Below are positions 42,310 through 49,934 of a stretch of DNA of 64,000 nt, piece by piece. Position 1 is the stretch's first letter. Each line of letters begins with the position of its first letter. The stretch is from contig NZ_VTHK01000012.1 in NCBI RefSeq assembly GCF_009765355.1, positions 1-64,000 on the forward strand, given 5' to 3'. This stretch comes from Amycolatopsis anabasis (GTDB lineage Bacteria > Actinomycetota > Actinomycetes > Mycobacteriales > Pseudonocardiaceae). The notes beneath the pieces were generated by a model. It worked only from the letters and a program-made list of their open reading frames with translations, was not told the DNA's origin and ran no database searches. A program made the position numbers and the translations under genes.

Positions 42310-43541
42310 CCCGTCGGCCCGCGACGGTGGCGCTCGGCATCGGCCTGGGCTTGGACTGCGCCAAGATCGTGCACGAGTACGTCACCGACCCGGCCAGACG
42401 GGATTTCGACTGGTCGGACTGCCTGGCCGTCACGGCCATGACCGGCAACGAGTACGACTCCACCGAACAGGCCATGAACAAGATCATGTTGCCCTGGTTC
42501 CGCGAAGTCGGATTGCGGTACGTGCAGATCGCCCGAGCAGGCCAGCTCAAAAGCTCCGGCTACGAGATCCTGGACGACTCGACCGCGCCGCAGCGGATGA
42601 TCATGCGCGGGAATCACTGGACGCTGGCCGATGAACTGCTGCGCGCCGGGACCGTGCCGCAGGTCGCTCACAAAGAGCGCAAGTGTTCCGCGCGTGCGAA
42701 GGGTGACGTGCTGGATTGGTTCCTGGCTGATGAGATCAAGGCCGGACGTCTGGCGCCGGATTTCCGCCACATCATCGGGTTCTCGGCCGACGAGCAGTAC
42801 CGGATGCTGCGCGATCAGCACTACGGCACGAACTCCCGCAGACCGGACTACCCCCTGATTACGTGGGACTACGACAGATCCGACTGCGCGGCACTGCTGG
42901 ACGAGGACGGCATCACCGAGCGCCTGGGGTTCCCGTACCCGAGGTCGTGCTGTCGGTTCTGTCCCTTCCAGCTGTCCAAGGGAAGTCGGGCCGAACTGGT
43001 GGCCCGGTGGCGTGCCGAACCCGAGGCGGGCGCCGAGGCCCTGGCGATCGAGCGGCACTCGGTGGCGCTCAACCAGCGCATGGTGCTGGGCAGCTCGACC
43101 AGCGCCTATGACCTGGCGCGCGAGTACGACCTGACCGACGCACTGGACTTGGCTGCGGCCGCAATCGAGGACACTCCGAGGTGGACGGTGTACGAGGTGC
43201 GCCGCGCCTTCGCCGCCAAGCAGATCAGCCGCAGGCCCAAAAGGGTGGACTCGACTCGGAAAGGGACGCCGTGGCGCAGCGTGCGGGCGGTGGCGACCGG
43301 GACGCTCGACGATGCCCGCACCGCGCTGCGTGAGTTCGGTCCCGTGCCCGCCAAGGGCGAGGGCATCGATGGGCGGTTGGGCATCGAACGAGCGTGGATC
43401 CGCAAGTTCCCGGCTGAGAAACGCTATCCGATGACCGAGCACTTCTACGTCATCAGCAAGCCCGGCGCGATCAACAAACAGCGCAAGAATTTCGAAGTGA
43501 AGTGGGGCGAGTTCACCGATCCCACGCTGACCGCGGCATGA
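42306..43541 (+). CDS. PP-loop/PAPS-reductase-like protein (phage type)
   Basis: 411 aa; the ATG overlaps the preceding stop (ATGA) and follows GGAGG. N-terminal VALGIGLGLDCAKIV stands where the PP-loop is expected but lacks the SGGKDS form. CSARAKGDVLDWFLADEI, IIGFSADEQYRML and SCCRFCPFQLSKGSR match the cysteine-bearing motifs of the phage PAPS-reductase-like family. C-terminal half basic. Substrate unknown; a role in nucleic-acid modification is inferred from its neighbours. Confidence 0.65.
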   Translation: MTRRPATVALGIGLGLDCAKIVHEYVTDPARRDFDWSDCLAVTAMTGNEYDSTEQAMNKIMLPWFREVGLRYVQIARAGQLKSSGYEILDDSTAPQRMIMRGNHWTLADELLRAGTVPQVAHKERKCSARAKGDVLDWFLADEIKAGRLAPDFRHIIGFSADEQYRMLRDQHYGTNSRRPDYPLITWDYDRSDCAALLDEDGITERLGFPYPRSCCRFCPFQLSKGSRAELVARWRAEPEAGAEALAIERHSVALNQRMVLGSSTSAYDLAREYDLTDALDLAAAAIEDTPRWTVYEVRRAFAAKQISRRPKRVDSTRKGTPWRSVRAVATGTLDDARTALREFGPVPAKGEGIDGRLGIERAWIRKFPAEKRYPMTEHFYVISKPGAINKQRKNFEVKWGEFTDPTLTAA

Positions 43542-43547
43542 CCCCAG

Positions 43548-43592
43548 CGGGGTGGGGTGGCCGTTTTCGGGTGAAGCGGCCACCTCACCCCG
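43548..43592 (+). terminator. terminator hairpin
   Basis: A 16-bp stem with one G-U pair (core GGGGTGGCCG/CGGCCACC) and loop TTTTCGGGTGAAG. Confidence 0.75.
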
Positions 43593-43639
43593 AGATCGGT
43601 AGCGCGCCCCGGCACAGGACGTCTGCGAACCGTCCGGAA

Positions 43640-43771
43640 AAAAATGCACGCGAAACAAATCGACGAAGCGCAAAGACTCTCACCTCGCGCGCGGTGCGCA
43701 TAGAGTCAAAGTATCGGGTGATTCCCGGGGGTGACGTCCCGGGAATCACGCCGCAGCATAGATCGAACGAA
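43640..43771 (+). promoter_or_regulatory. conserved promoter-leader module, copy 6
   Basis: Upstream box AAAAATGCACGCGAA (TGC 43645), TAGAGT at 43701 (56 bp), a 12-bp hairpin GTGATTCCCGGG with loop GGTGACGT at 43718-43749, block ATAGATCGAACGAA at 43758-43771, then TTCATCACAGGAG. The longest stem of the set, with the invariant loop core kept. Confidence 0.85.
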
Positions 43772-43790
43772 TTCATCACAGGAGTTTCCC

Positions 43791-44720
43791 ATGCTTCTTG
43801 TCATGTCCCGCTGTTTCTATTGCGGTGCCGAATACGGCGAGGTGTGCCGTCCGTTCTGCACCGTGGATGATGTCGGTGTTGTCGGCACGGCCGACCTCGT
43901 CCCCGTGGAAGGCGGCAGGTACGCGGTCAAGCACTGCGGCCGGTGCCAGGGCGGCGGCCGCGACCAGGCCGACCTCATCCTCGCGACCCCGTGCCGGTGC
44001 CTGGTGGACCGGATCACCTACCTGGACCTGCGCGCCGAGGAACACCTGGAGAAGGCCAACCGCGCCCTGGCGGCGGGAGGAGCGCCCCGCCGGGCCGCGC
44101 GGCACACGGTCCTCGCGCGCCGGTGGAAGCTGCTGGCGTTGGCCGCCGCGCTGCGCGGGCTCCGCGTCGACGCCTACGCCGATGCTCACAAGAACCTGGT
44201 GCTGGCCAAGACCTCCCACGGCACCGTACAGATCTGCTTGCCCATCGACCTGCATTCGGCGACGCTCATCACCCGCACCGACGGGACCCTCTGGCACCTG
44301 AAGAACCCGGCGGGTATGGACGAGGCCCGAATCGTGGCGTGGCACCTGCGCTGGCAGGTTCCCGAACTGGCGTCCCCGCGGGGACAGCTGTGCTGGACGG
44401 TCGCGGTGACCGCGAAACCGGGCCAGCCGTGGCGGCGTCCCGAGGTGCTCGGCGTCTTCCCGCGCGGCCCGCTCGCCACGTCCACCTGCCAGCACACCGG
44501 GGCTGCGCCGATGAAACCGTGCTGCCCTGGCTGGAAGGCGAGCCGTCTGGCGCGTCACCTGGACACCTTGGCCAGCGCAGTCGTGATCGGTGCTTTCCCC
44601 GTGCCGTCCGACACCCCGCAGGCCCCGGCCACGTTCGAGCACGCCGCGCGCCAGGCGATCCTGAACACGGCCAACCTCGTTGCCTCCGGCGACCTTGCGA
44701 TCTGCAACCTTTGCGGCTAG
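43791..44720 (+). CDS. hypothetical zinc-ribbon-like protein (309 aa)
   Basis: ATG 43791 behind CAGGAG. The N-terminus has two cysteine clusters (RCFYCGAEYGEVCRPFC and HCGRCQGG...PCRCL), a likely zinc-binding domain. A central helical and beta domain (LARRWKLLALAAALRGLRVD; HGTVQICLPIDLHSATLI) and a C-terminal cysteine pair (ICNLCG) follow. No family recognised. Single gene between leader copy 6 and a terminator. Confidence 0.7.
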   Translation: MLLVMSRCFYCGAEYGEVCRPFCTVDDVGVVGTADLVPVEGGRYAVKHCGRCQGGGRDQADLILATPCRCLVDRITYLDLRAEEHLEKANRALAAGGAPRRAARHTVLARRWKLLALAAALRGLRVDAYADAHKNLVLAKTSHGTVQICLPIDLHSATLITRTDGTLWHLKNPAGMDEARIVAWHLRWQVPELASPRGQLCWTVAVTAKPGQPWRRPEVLGVFPRGPLATSTCQHTGAAPMKPCCPGWKASRLARHLDTLASAVVIGAFPVPSDTPQAPATFEHAARQAILNTANLVASGDLAICNLCG

Positions 44721-44729
44721 CGCTTCGGG

Positions 44730-44772
44730 TGTCCGGCCCGGCGCCGTGATAAGGAGCGCCGGGCCGGACACC
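44730..44772 (+). terminator. terminator hairpin
   Basis: A perfect 16-bp stem (core TCCGGCCCGGCGC) with an 11-nt loop. Confidence 0.8.
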
Positions 44773-44790
44773 GCCGCCGGTCCCACGTGG

Positions 44791-44919
44791 CAAAAATGCA
44801 CACAAAAACAATTCACACACCGACAAACGGGGTAGCGCAGCCTTTACTGAGATAGAGTTATGGCAACGGTTGAAAGCGGGAGTGACACCCCGGAAATCAC
44901 CCGCCATAGATCGAACGAA
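44791..44919 (+). promoter_or_regulatory. conserved promoter-leader module, copy 7
   Basis: Upstream box AAAAATGCACACAAAA (TGC 44797), TAGAGT at 44853 (56 bp), hairpin CGGG-AGTGACAC-CCCG at 44877-44892, block ATAGATCGAACGAA at 44906-44919, TTCATCACAGGAG, then the ATG at 44938. Very close to the consensus. Confidence 0.85.
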
Positions 44920-44937
44920 TTCATCACAGGAGAAAGA

Positions 44938-45432
44938 ATGAGCATGTCTTCCCTTGCCGTTTCCGCCCCGGCCGACACCGAGCAGACGTCCGATACCGCC
45001 GACGCGCAGGCCCCGGACAACACCCAGCGCGTGGCGGTCCTCTACGTCAATCGGTTCCCCGGCGAAGCGGACTACAAGCAGCGCCCGTACATGGTGGTCT
45101 GGATCAGCAACCCCACCCTGTTCACCCCGGACGGTAAATGCGCCCAGTGCGCCGAACTGGGCGAGTCCGGCCAGTGCCCCGGCATCGAGAGCCACTTGCA
45201 GGCGCAAATCCGGGTGTGCAGCGAGAACCACGGCCAGCCGGTCCAACTGCGTGAGTACGAGATCACCGACCTGACCAACGACCTGGCCACTGCCCGGCGC
45301 CTCGAGGAGATGCTGCGCGCCGACAAGGAGAACGGCGTGATCGGCACCGAAGAGTCCGACGAACTGGAGGAGCTTGCGGACCTGCTCGACGACGGCGACC
45401 GAGAGTTTTCCTACCTGGACGACCCGTTCTAA
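44938..45432 (+). CDS. acidic hypothetical protein (164 aa)
   Basis: ATG 44938 behind ACAGGAG. The frame is open through the leader, but that part is the regulatory module. Disordered N-terminus (residues 1-35), a beta-rich centre with CAQCAELGESGQCPG and IRVCSENHG (possible metal site), and an acidic helical C-terminus (TEESDELEELADLLDDGD). Unknown function. Confidence 0.7.
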   Translation: MSMSSLAVSAPADTEQTSDTADAQAPDNTQRVAVLYVNRFPGEADYKQRPYMVVWISNPTLFTPDGKCAQCAELGESGQCPGIESHLQAQIRVCSENHGQPVQLREYEITDLTNDLATARRLEEMLRADKENGVIGTEESDELEELADLLDDGDREFSYLDDPF

Positions 45433-45450
45433 TCACCCGCACGTTCCCAC

Positions 45451-45501
45451 GAGGGGGCCGATCCCAGGCAGGCCCCGAGCCTGCCCGGGATCGGCCCCCT
45501 C
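45451..45501. terminator. very long terminator hairpin
   Basis: 23-nt arms with a single mismatch (core GGGGGCCGATCCC) around a short loop. Lies between the converging 44938 and 45592 genes and could serve both strands. Confidence 0.8.
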
Positions 45502-45591
45502 GCCATGTTCCAGACACTTTCGAACAGCGACCACCAGGGATACGGCCGTCAAGCCCGAGACCGACGCGGTCAGGCCGGGCGAGGCAACCCC

Positions 45592-46068
45592 CTACGGCGT
45601 CCTCAGGTTGCTCGGGAGCGGATCAGCGCTGGTGTGCGCGGCCATCGATGCCGCGCCCGCATCCAGAGGCGGCTCGGGGCCGCGAGTGCGGCGTGACCCC
45701 GAGTGGCGCCGCCGCGCCGGCGCTCGCGGCGGCGGGGCGTGCCCGTTGTCGCGGATTTCCCTGGCCGTCCACCCCGCAGCCCGGGCGCGGTCGTACATCT
45801 CCCGCCAGGTGTCAGCGCGGGTGGCCCTCTCAGCGCGAGCCGCATCGCGCAGCTTCGCGCCCTCCTCCTCCGCCTTGGCCACGATCTCCGCAGCGCGTTG
45901 TTTCGCCTGGGCCAGCTCGGCGGCGGCCTTCTCGTCCGCCTTGGTGACCACCGAGTCGTCCCGGGCCGCTTCGGAGGCCAGCGCCAGCGCGACCATCGCC
46001 TGCCGTCGCCAAGCCAAGATCCTGTCCGCTTCGTCTTCCGCGCGTTTGAGCGCCTCCTTGTCCCCCAT
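45592..46068 (-). CDS. coiled-coil protein (158 aa)
   Basis: The only minus-strand gene of the 26-61 kb array. ATG 46068 (46134 also in frame). Residues 1-100 are one long Ala/Glu/Arg helix (GDKEALKRAEDEADRILAWR; AKQRAAEIVAKAEEEGAKLR), then AGWTAREIRDNG and a Pro/Arg-rich tail. Looks like a scaffold or DNA-associated coiled coil. Its start is close to the upstream box of leader copy 8, so the two promoters are back to back. Confidence 0.6.
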   Translation of the reverse strand: MGDKEALKRAEDEADRILAWRRQAMVALALASEAARDDSVVTKADEKAAAELAQAKQRAAEIVAKAEEEGAKLRDAARAERATRADTWREMYDRARAAGWTAREIRDNGHAPPPRAPARRRHSGSRRTRGPEPPLDAGAASMAAHTSADPLPSNLRTP

Positions 46069-46084
46069 GATCCCGATGGTAGTG

Positions 46085-46208
46085 CCGATGCACATCAAAC
46101 CACGACGACACCACTCATGAGCAGGTAAAACCACCCTCGGCCGGTATAGTTATTGGCGTCGGGCGGGCAGGGAGTGACGCCCCTGGGCATCCGGCCGGAT
46201 CGAACGAA
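46085..46208 (+). promoter_or_regulatory. conserved promoter-leader module, copy 8
   Basis: Upstream box GATGCACATCAAAC (TGC 46089), TATAGT at 46145 (56 bp), hairpin CAGGG-AGTGACGC-CCCTG at 46168-46185, block GGATCGAACGAA at 46197-46208. The second base pair of the stem is A-T here, against G-C elsewhere, a compensatory change. Confidence 0.85.
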
Positions 46209-46240
46209 ATCCATCACCAGAAAGGCGGGTCAGCGAACCC

Positions 46241-46432
46241 ATGGAACTCCCCGACTTCGACATGTTTTGCGGTGCGCCTGACGGCCCGAGCGCCACCGAG
46301 CAGCGCGAGGACGTCTTCACCACGTGGCAGGCCGCGATGGTCGCCCTCGGCTACACCGATGCCACCGGCCACGCAGCCGCGTTCACGCGGTACGAGGTTA
46401 CGCTCGCCCGCCCGTACCAGGGGGTGCGCTGA
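46241..46432 (+). CDS. small hypothetical protein (63 aa)
   Basis: ATG 46241. MELPDFDMFCGAPDGPSATE followed by a helical stretch (DVFTTWQAAMVALGYTDATG) and a basic end. No family. The stop overlaps the next ATG by one base (TGATG), so it is translationally coupled to the 295-aa gene. Confidence 0.65.
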   Translation: MELPDFDMFCGAPDGPSATEQREDVFTTWQAAMVALGYTDATGHAAAFTRYEVTLARPYQGVR

Positions 46433-47319
46433 TGTCCGACTACGTCATCGCTGCCGAGCGCGACGGCACCCTCTACGCCCTGTGGTCCGGAAATGACGGC
46501 ATCCCGCTGGCGACCGGAACGCGCCAAGAAATCATCGACCGCCTGCGCGCCAACGGCGAGAGCGCCACGGACGCACGGAAGACCCTCGACACCGCGGACC
46601 GGCAGGGAACCTCGCACCGCCGCCTGGACGGCGCATGGGACCAGCAGATGCTCTACGTCGGAGGTAGCGCCTTCCTACTCCGGGACAACCTGACCGCCTA
46701 TCTCCGCGCCTGGCAGGCCGGACAGACCGACGCCGCCGAGGAGCTCCTTCAGCTACCTGGAAGCCCGCTCACCCTCCGCGGCTACCACGAACTCAAGGAC
46801 AAGGAGGCCGAAGAAGTGGACGCAGACGAGGAGGACCTGCGCGATGACGGGCCGATCGTGCTGACCGGGACGACCAGGACCGTCTCTCTACCAGCCGCCA
46901 AGGCCGAGGTGGACCTGCGGATCCTGGCCGGCTTCCGGGACTACGGCACGGTCAACCACATCCGCCGAACCACCGAACGGGATCCCAGCATCACCACCCG
47001 AACAGGACTGATCTACCCAGAGATCGAACTCACCACAGCGACCGGCAAGCGCCTGGTGCTGCGCGCCGACAGCGACCCGTACGTTCCCAGCTACGACATC
47101 TGGCATCTCACCACCGATCAGCCCTTCACCCTGGACGATCCCCGCGCCGCATCGACCGTCGACCTGGAAGACCTCGGTCTCACCGAGGAACACACCGAGG
47201 AGTTGGAAGCCGCGCTCGACCAGCTCTGGGCCGGGGTCACCACTGCGTGGCGCACAGCGCTGAGCGCCACGCTCACAGACTTGGCTGCGGAGTTCACCGC
47301 CGTCGCTCGCCTCCCCTAA
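46432..47319 (+). CDS. hypothetical protein (295 aa)
   Basis: The ATG overlaps the preceding stop. Unknown. N-terminal beta-rich repeat-like segments (YVIAAERDGTLYALWSGNDG), an acidic linker (KEAEEVDADEEDLRDDG), then an alpha/beta C-terminal domain (YPEIELTTATGKRLVLRAD). No catalytic motif recognised. Second gene of the unit under leader copy 8, closed by the hairpin at 47338. Confidence 0.7.
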   Translation: MSDYVIAAERDGTLYALWSGNDGIPLATGTRQEIIDRLRANGESATDARKTLDTADRQGTSHRRLDGAWDQQMLYVGGSAFLLRDNLTAYLRAWQAGQTDAAEELLQLPGSPLTLRGYHELKDKEAEEVDADEEDLRDDGPIVLTGTTRTVSLPAAKAEVDLRILAGFRDYGTVNHIRRTTERDPSITTRTGLIYPEIELTTATGKRLVLRADSDPYVPSYDIWHLTTDQPFTLDDPRAASTVDLEDLGLTEEHTEELEAALDQLWAGVTTAWRTALSATLTDLAAEFTAVARLP

Positions 47320-47337
47320 CACCAGCGCGATCATCCC

Positions 47338-47375
47338 GCCCGGTGTGTCGGAACCTCTGTCCCGGCACACCGGGC
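47338..47375 (+). terminator. terminator with short T-rich tail
   Basis: GCCCGGTGTGTCGG pairs with CCGGCACACCGGGC (one G-U) and is followed by TTTCATTTG. Confidence 0.75.
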
Positions 47376-47390
47376 TTTCATTTGCCCACA

Positions 47391-47518
47391 CGAAAATGCG
47401 CACGATTCCGTTTGCCACGGCGAAAAACGACCAGTTGTGTCTCAATGGGACATAGCATGAATGCAGTGGCCGACGAACGGAAGTGACGCCCCGGAAGCGG
47501 CTACACAGATCGAACGAA
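47391..47518 (+). promoter_or_regulatory. conserved promoter-leader module, copy 9
   Basis: Upstream box AAAATGCGCACGA (TGC 47397), TAGCAT at 47453 (56 bp), hairpin CGGA-AGTGACGC-CCCG at 47478-47493 (one mismatch next to the loop), block CAGATCGAACGAA at 47506-47518. Confidence 0.8.
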
Positions 47519-47559
47519 ATTCATCCCCTTGAAAGCCATTCCGAAAGGGACGCACCTTC

Positions 47560-48147
47560 ATGACGACCCAGATGACCCTACCGGCCATCACCTTCGCACT
47601 CGACGTCGAACGCCTGCGTGCCTTGGCCGCCAGCGGCCGCGGCCGGATCACGCAGGTCGCCTACAACCACGAGACCTACTACCCGAACCAGGCCGGACCG
47701 ACCTTTCAGTTCGAAACGACCGATGGAACGGTCCTCGTTGTCGAGCCCGACGGCGACAACTGGACCGTCCGGGACAAGGAAACTTTCAACGACGTGCGTA
47801 CCGAACTCGACGCAGGACTGCGGGAACTGCTCGCCACGATTTGGGAAGCACTCGACACCGCCTACCAGGAAACGATCCTGCCCGCGGTGCTCCGCACGAC
47901 CTCGCAGGTTCTCTGGGACACGTTCACCGGCGAGACAACGGCCGCCACCACGGTTCCCGTCGACCTCGACACGGTCACCGAAGAAGTCGACGACTTCGCC
48001 CGGACCTACGGACTCCCCCGCGAGAACGCGGCACTCGCACTGATCAAAAAGGGTTTGCGACCAGGAGTGCGGAACTCCGTCAGCGGCAATGTCGGCGGCC
48101 CGGTCACCCAGTTCCGCGACGTGAACGGAACCCTCAGCATCCGCTGA
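47560..48147 (+). CDS. hypothetical protein with C-terminal VRNSVSG-GPV motif (195 aa)
   Basis: ATG 47560. Two parts. Residues 1-125 (TQVAYNHETYYPNQAGPTFQ; LRELLATIWEALDTAYQETI) resemble the 57397-57783 product. Residues about 135-195 (DDFARTYGLPRENAALALIK, GVRNSVSGNVGGPVTQFRD) resemble the stand-alone 81-aa protein at 21745-21990 and share GPVxQ with the STAND proteins. The second part is probably an interaction module. Function unknown. Confidence 0.7.
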   Translation: MTTQMTLPAITFALDVERLRALAASGRGRITQVAYNHETYYPNQAGPTFQFETTDGTVLVVEPDGDNWTVRDKETFNDVRTELDAGLRELLATIWEALDTAYQETILPAVLRTTSQVLWDTFTGETTAATTVPVDLDTVTEEVDDFARTYGLPRENAALALIKKGLRPGVRNSVSGNVGGPVTQFRDVNGTLSIR

Positions 48148-48157
48148 GCACGCTCCA

Positions 48158-48194
48158 GGCCCGGACGGGCACCCGGCACGGTGCCCGTCCGGCC
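48158..48194 (+). terminator. terminator hairpin inside a two-gene unit
   Basis: GGCCCGGACGGGCACC and GGTGCCCGTCCGGCC pair. The next gene (48240) has no leader module, so it may depend on read-through. Confidence 0.65.
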
Positions 48195-48239
48195 ACACGC
48201 CGCTTCCCAGCTCGCAAGAACCCCCAGGAGGTAACGCCC

Positions 48240-48590
48240 ATGAGCGACACCAACGCCCTGCCGACCCCGTTCCCGCTGCCCACCCGCCTGTCCGACTACG
48301 TCCCTCATTTCGACGTCGCCGAGCAGTTCCCATTGAAACACCGTGTTTTCGTCTCCGGCGAATGCGACGAACTGTGCTACTGCGCACCCAGCGACGCCGA
48401 AGGCGAATACCTGTTATCCAGCGCGAAACGAAGCGAGCAGATCCGCGAACTGCTCGCCACACAAGGGAAAACCGTGGAAATGTGCGGCCCCTGCAACACG
48501 GTGATCTTCGCCGGAAACGAAGCTGAGAAGGACGAGTTCTGGTCCCAGCACGACGGATGCGTCTGGGACTACGACAAGGTCGAATACTGA
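48240..48590 (+). CDS. hypothetical Cys-containing protein (116 aa)
   Basis: ATG 48240 behind CCAGGAGG. ECDELCYCAPSDAEGEYLL and TVEMCGPCNTVIFAGNEAEK give CxxxCxC and CxxC clusters, probably one metal site. Acidic, soluble. Unknown function. Confidence 0.65.
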   Translation: MSDTNALPTPFPLPTRLSDYVPHFDVAEQFPLKHRVFVSGECDELCYCAPSDAEGEYLLSSAKRSEQIRELLATQGKTVEMCGPCNTVIFAGNEAEKDEFWSQHDGCVWDYDKVEY

Positions 48591-48616
48591 TTCCAAGTTA
48601 CACCCACGCACATCCA

Positions 48617-48658
48617 CACCCGGGCCCTGCGTGCCGTAGCGGACGCCGGGCCCGGGTG
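48617..48658 (+). terminator. terminator hairpin
   Basis: CACCCGGGCCC pairs with GGGCCCGGGTG around a 20-nt loop. Confidence 0.65.
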
Positions 48659-48693
48659 CCGCTACCGACCAAACCACACGCCACCCGTCCGCG

Positions 48694-48821
48694 AGAAACG
48701 TACCAAACTTGGTTTCGTGGCAACAGAAACGGCTCTATCTGACCTTTGTGGACGTAGGGTTACAGCAGTGGTTGAGCGACGGGAGTGACGCCCCGGACGC
48801 AGCCGCCATAGATCGAACGAA
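48694..48821 (+). promoter_or_regulatory. conserved promoter-leader module, copy 10
   Basis: Variant upstream box AAACGTACCAAAC at the usual phase, TAGGGT at 48755, hairpin CGGG-AGTGACGC-CCCG at 48780-48795, block ATAGATCGAACGAA at 48808-48821, then GGAGAG before the ATG at 48850. Confidence 0.8.
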
Positions 48822-48849
48822 ACCCAAACCGGAGAGACGTACCCGAGCC

Positions 48850-49455
48850 ATGAGCGCACCCCAAACACACACACCGATCCTGCGACCGGGGGAAACCCTG
48901 GTCTACATCAACGACTCGCCCTACTTCCCCGCCGTACTCGGCAAGCCGAACAACACCCTGCTGACCCCCGGGTTCCGGCGGGTCGTCGCCGAGTGGGTCA
49001 TCGCTGAACTCAACCTGACCTGGCTGCGCGGCACCAACCCGCTCCGGCGGGCCGAATGGCGCGGCGACACGATCCTGATCTTCGAGTGCGAGTACGAAGA
49101 CGACGCCGACTACGAGCCGGAGCTGATCAGGCCGGACGAGCGCGGGCTGTACCGCATCGCGGACCTCTGGCAGTGGTCCCAAGCCGACCCGGCCGATATC
49201 GACCAGGACGACAGGCTCGATCCCCTGTCACCGGACAGCCGCGTGGCGCTGGCGCTGCTGGCATCCGGGCGTGACCCCGCGACCTACACCAGCGACGAAC
49301 AGCAGGCGCTGTTCAACCACGTGACCGCGGGCGGCCGCGATGAACGCCTGCGCGTTCTGCTGGACGCCGCCGCGACACCGGCACAGCTGAAGAGGGTGGC
49401 CAGCCTCATCGGCCTGATCTGGGCTTCCCCCCGCGTTTCTCGTCACGGCCACTGA
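48850..49455 (+). CDS. hypothetical protein (201 aa)
   Basis: ATG 48850. Unknown. YINDSPYFPAVLGKPNNTLL, FRRVVAEWVIAELNLTWLRG, then an acidic beta-rich segment (TILIFECEYEDDADYEPELI) and a helical C-terminus. First gene of what may be a three-gene unit ending with the DndC homologue at 51248; no terminator-like stem stands out between them. Confidence 0.65.
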   Translation: MSAPQTHTPILRPGETLVYINDSPYFPAVLGKPNNTLLTPGFRRVVAEWVIAELNLTWLRGTNPLRRAEWRGDTILIFECEYEDDADYEPELIRPDERGLYRIADLWQWSQADPADIDQDDRLDPLSPDSRVALALLASGRDPATYTSDEQQALFNHVTAGGRDERLRVLLDAAATPAQLKRVASLIGLIWASPRVSRHGH

Positions 49456-49536
49456 CCAATCGCCTGGCCGATCCGGCGGGCGAGCCCACCGCCCCGCGAC
49501 CTATCCAGCCAATCCACGCTCAAGGAGCACGCCTCG

Positions 49537-49758
49537 ATGAAACGTCGTTCCCCTCGTTTGCCCGAGCGCACCAAGCGGGTGTGCGGCATGCTTCTGGCCC
49601 TGCTGTTCCCGATCCACATGCTGCTGACCGGCATGCTGTTCACGGTCAGCGACCCGGACAGCTTCCTCACACTACGGATCTGCCTCAACATCGTCGGACT
49701 GGTCATGTTCATCACCGCGATATGCGATCTGCGCGCGATCTACAAGACCCGACGCTGA
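49537..49758 (+). CDS. small two-TM membrane protein (73 aa)
   Basis: ATG 49537 behind AAGGAG. Basic N-terminus (MKRRSPRLPERTKRVC), then two hydrophobic helices (MLLALLFPIHMLLTGMLFTV; LNIVGLVMFITAICDL). Both ends predicted inside. Lies between the 201-aa gene and the DndC homologue. Function unknown. Confidence 0.7.
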   Translation: MKRRSPRLPERTKRVCGMLLALLFPIHMLLTGMLFTVSDPDSFLTLRICLNIVGLVMFITAICDLRAIYKTRR

Positions 49759-49934
49759 CCAACTCACTCCCCAGTGATCTGGCCGCCGCTCCGCGCAGGA
49801 ACCCGCCATCGCGCGGGTCGGCGGCCCCATCCGGTCCCGACACCAGGTCACGCGCCGCAACCACCTCGCAAGACGTGCCCCGGCTCGTGGCCGGCTGCCG
49901 AGCGACCCATGGCAAGCAAGGAGCAGCTCATCCG

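Noticed and set aside
43718..43749. Leader hairpins as CRISPR-like repeats
   Set aside because: Copies are kilobases apart, each ahead of a gene, with no spacer array or cas genes.
44860..44937. In-frame extension of the 164-aa protein through the leader
   Set aside because: The leader is read in different frames ahead of different genes (for example before 43791), so the block is regulatory and not coding.
26176..48821. Reading GTGAC(G/A) as a -35 and ATAGAT as a -10 of one promoter
   Set aside because: The distance between them varies from about 13 to 20 bp across copies, while the stem around GTGAC covaries; a hairpin leader fits better, though it is not excluded for single copies.
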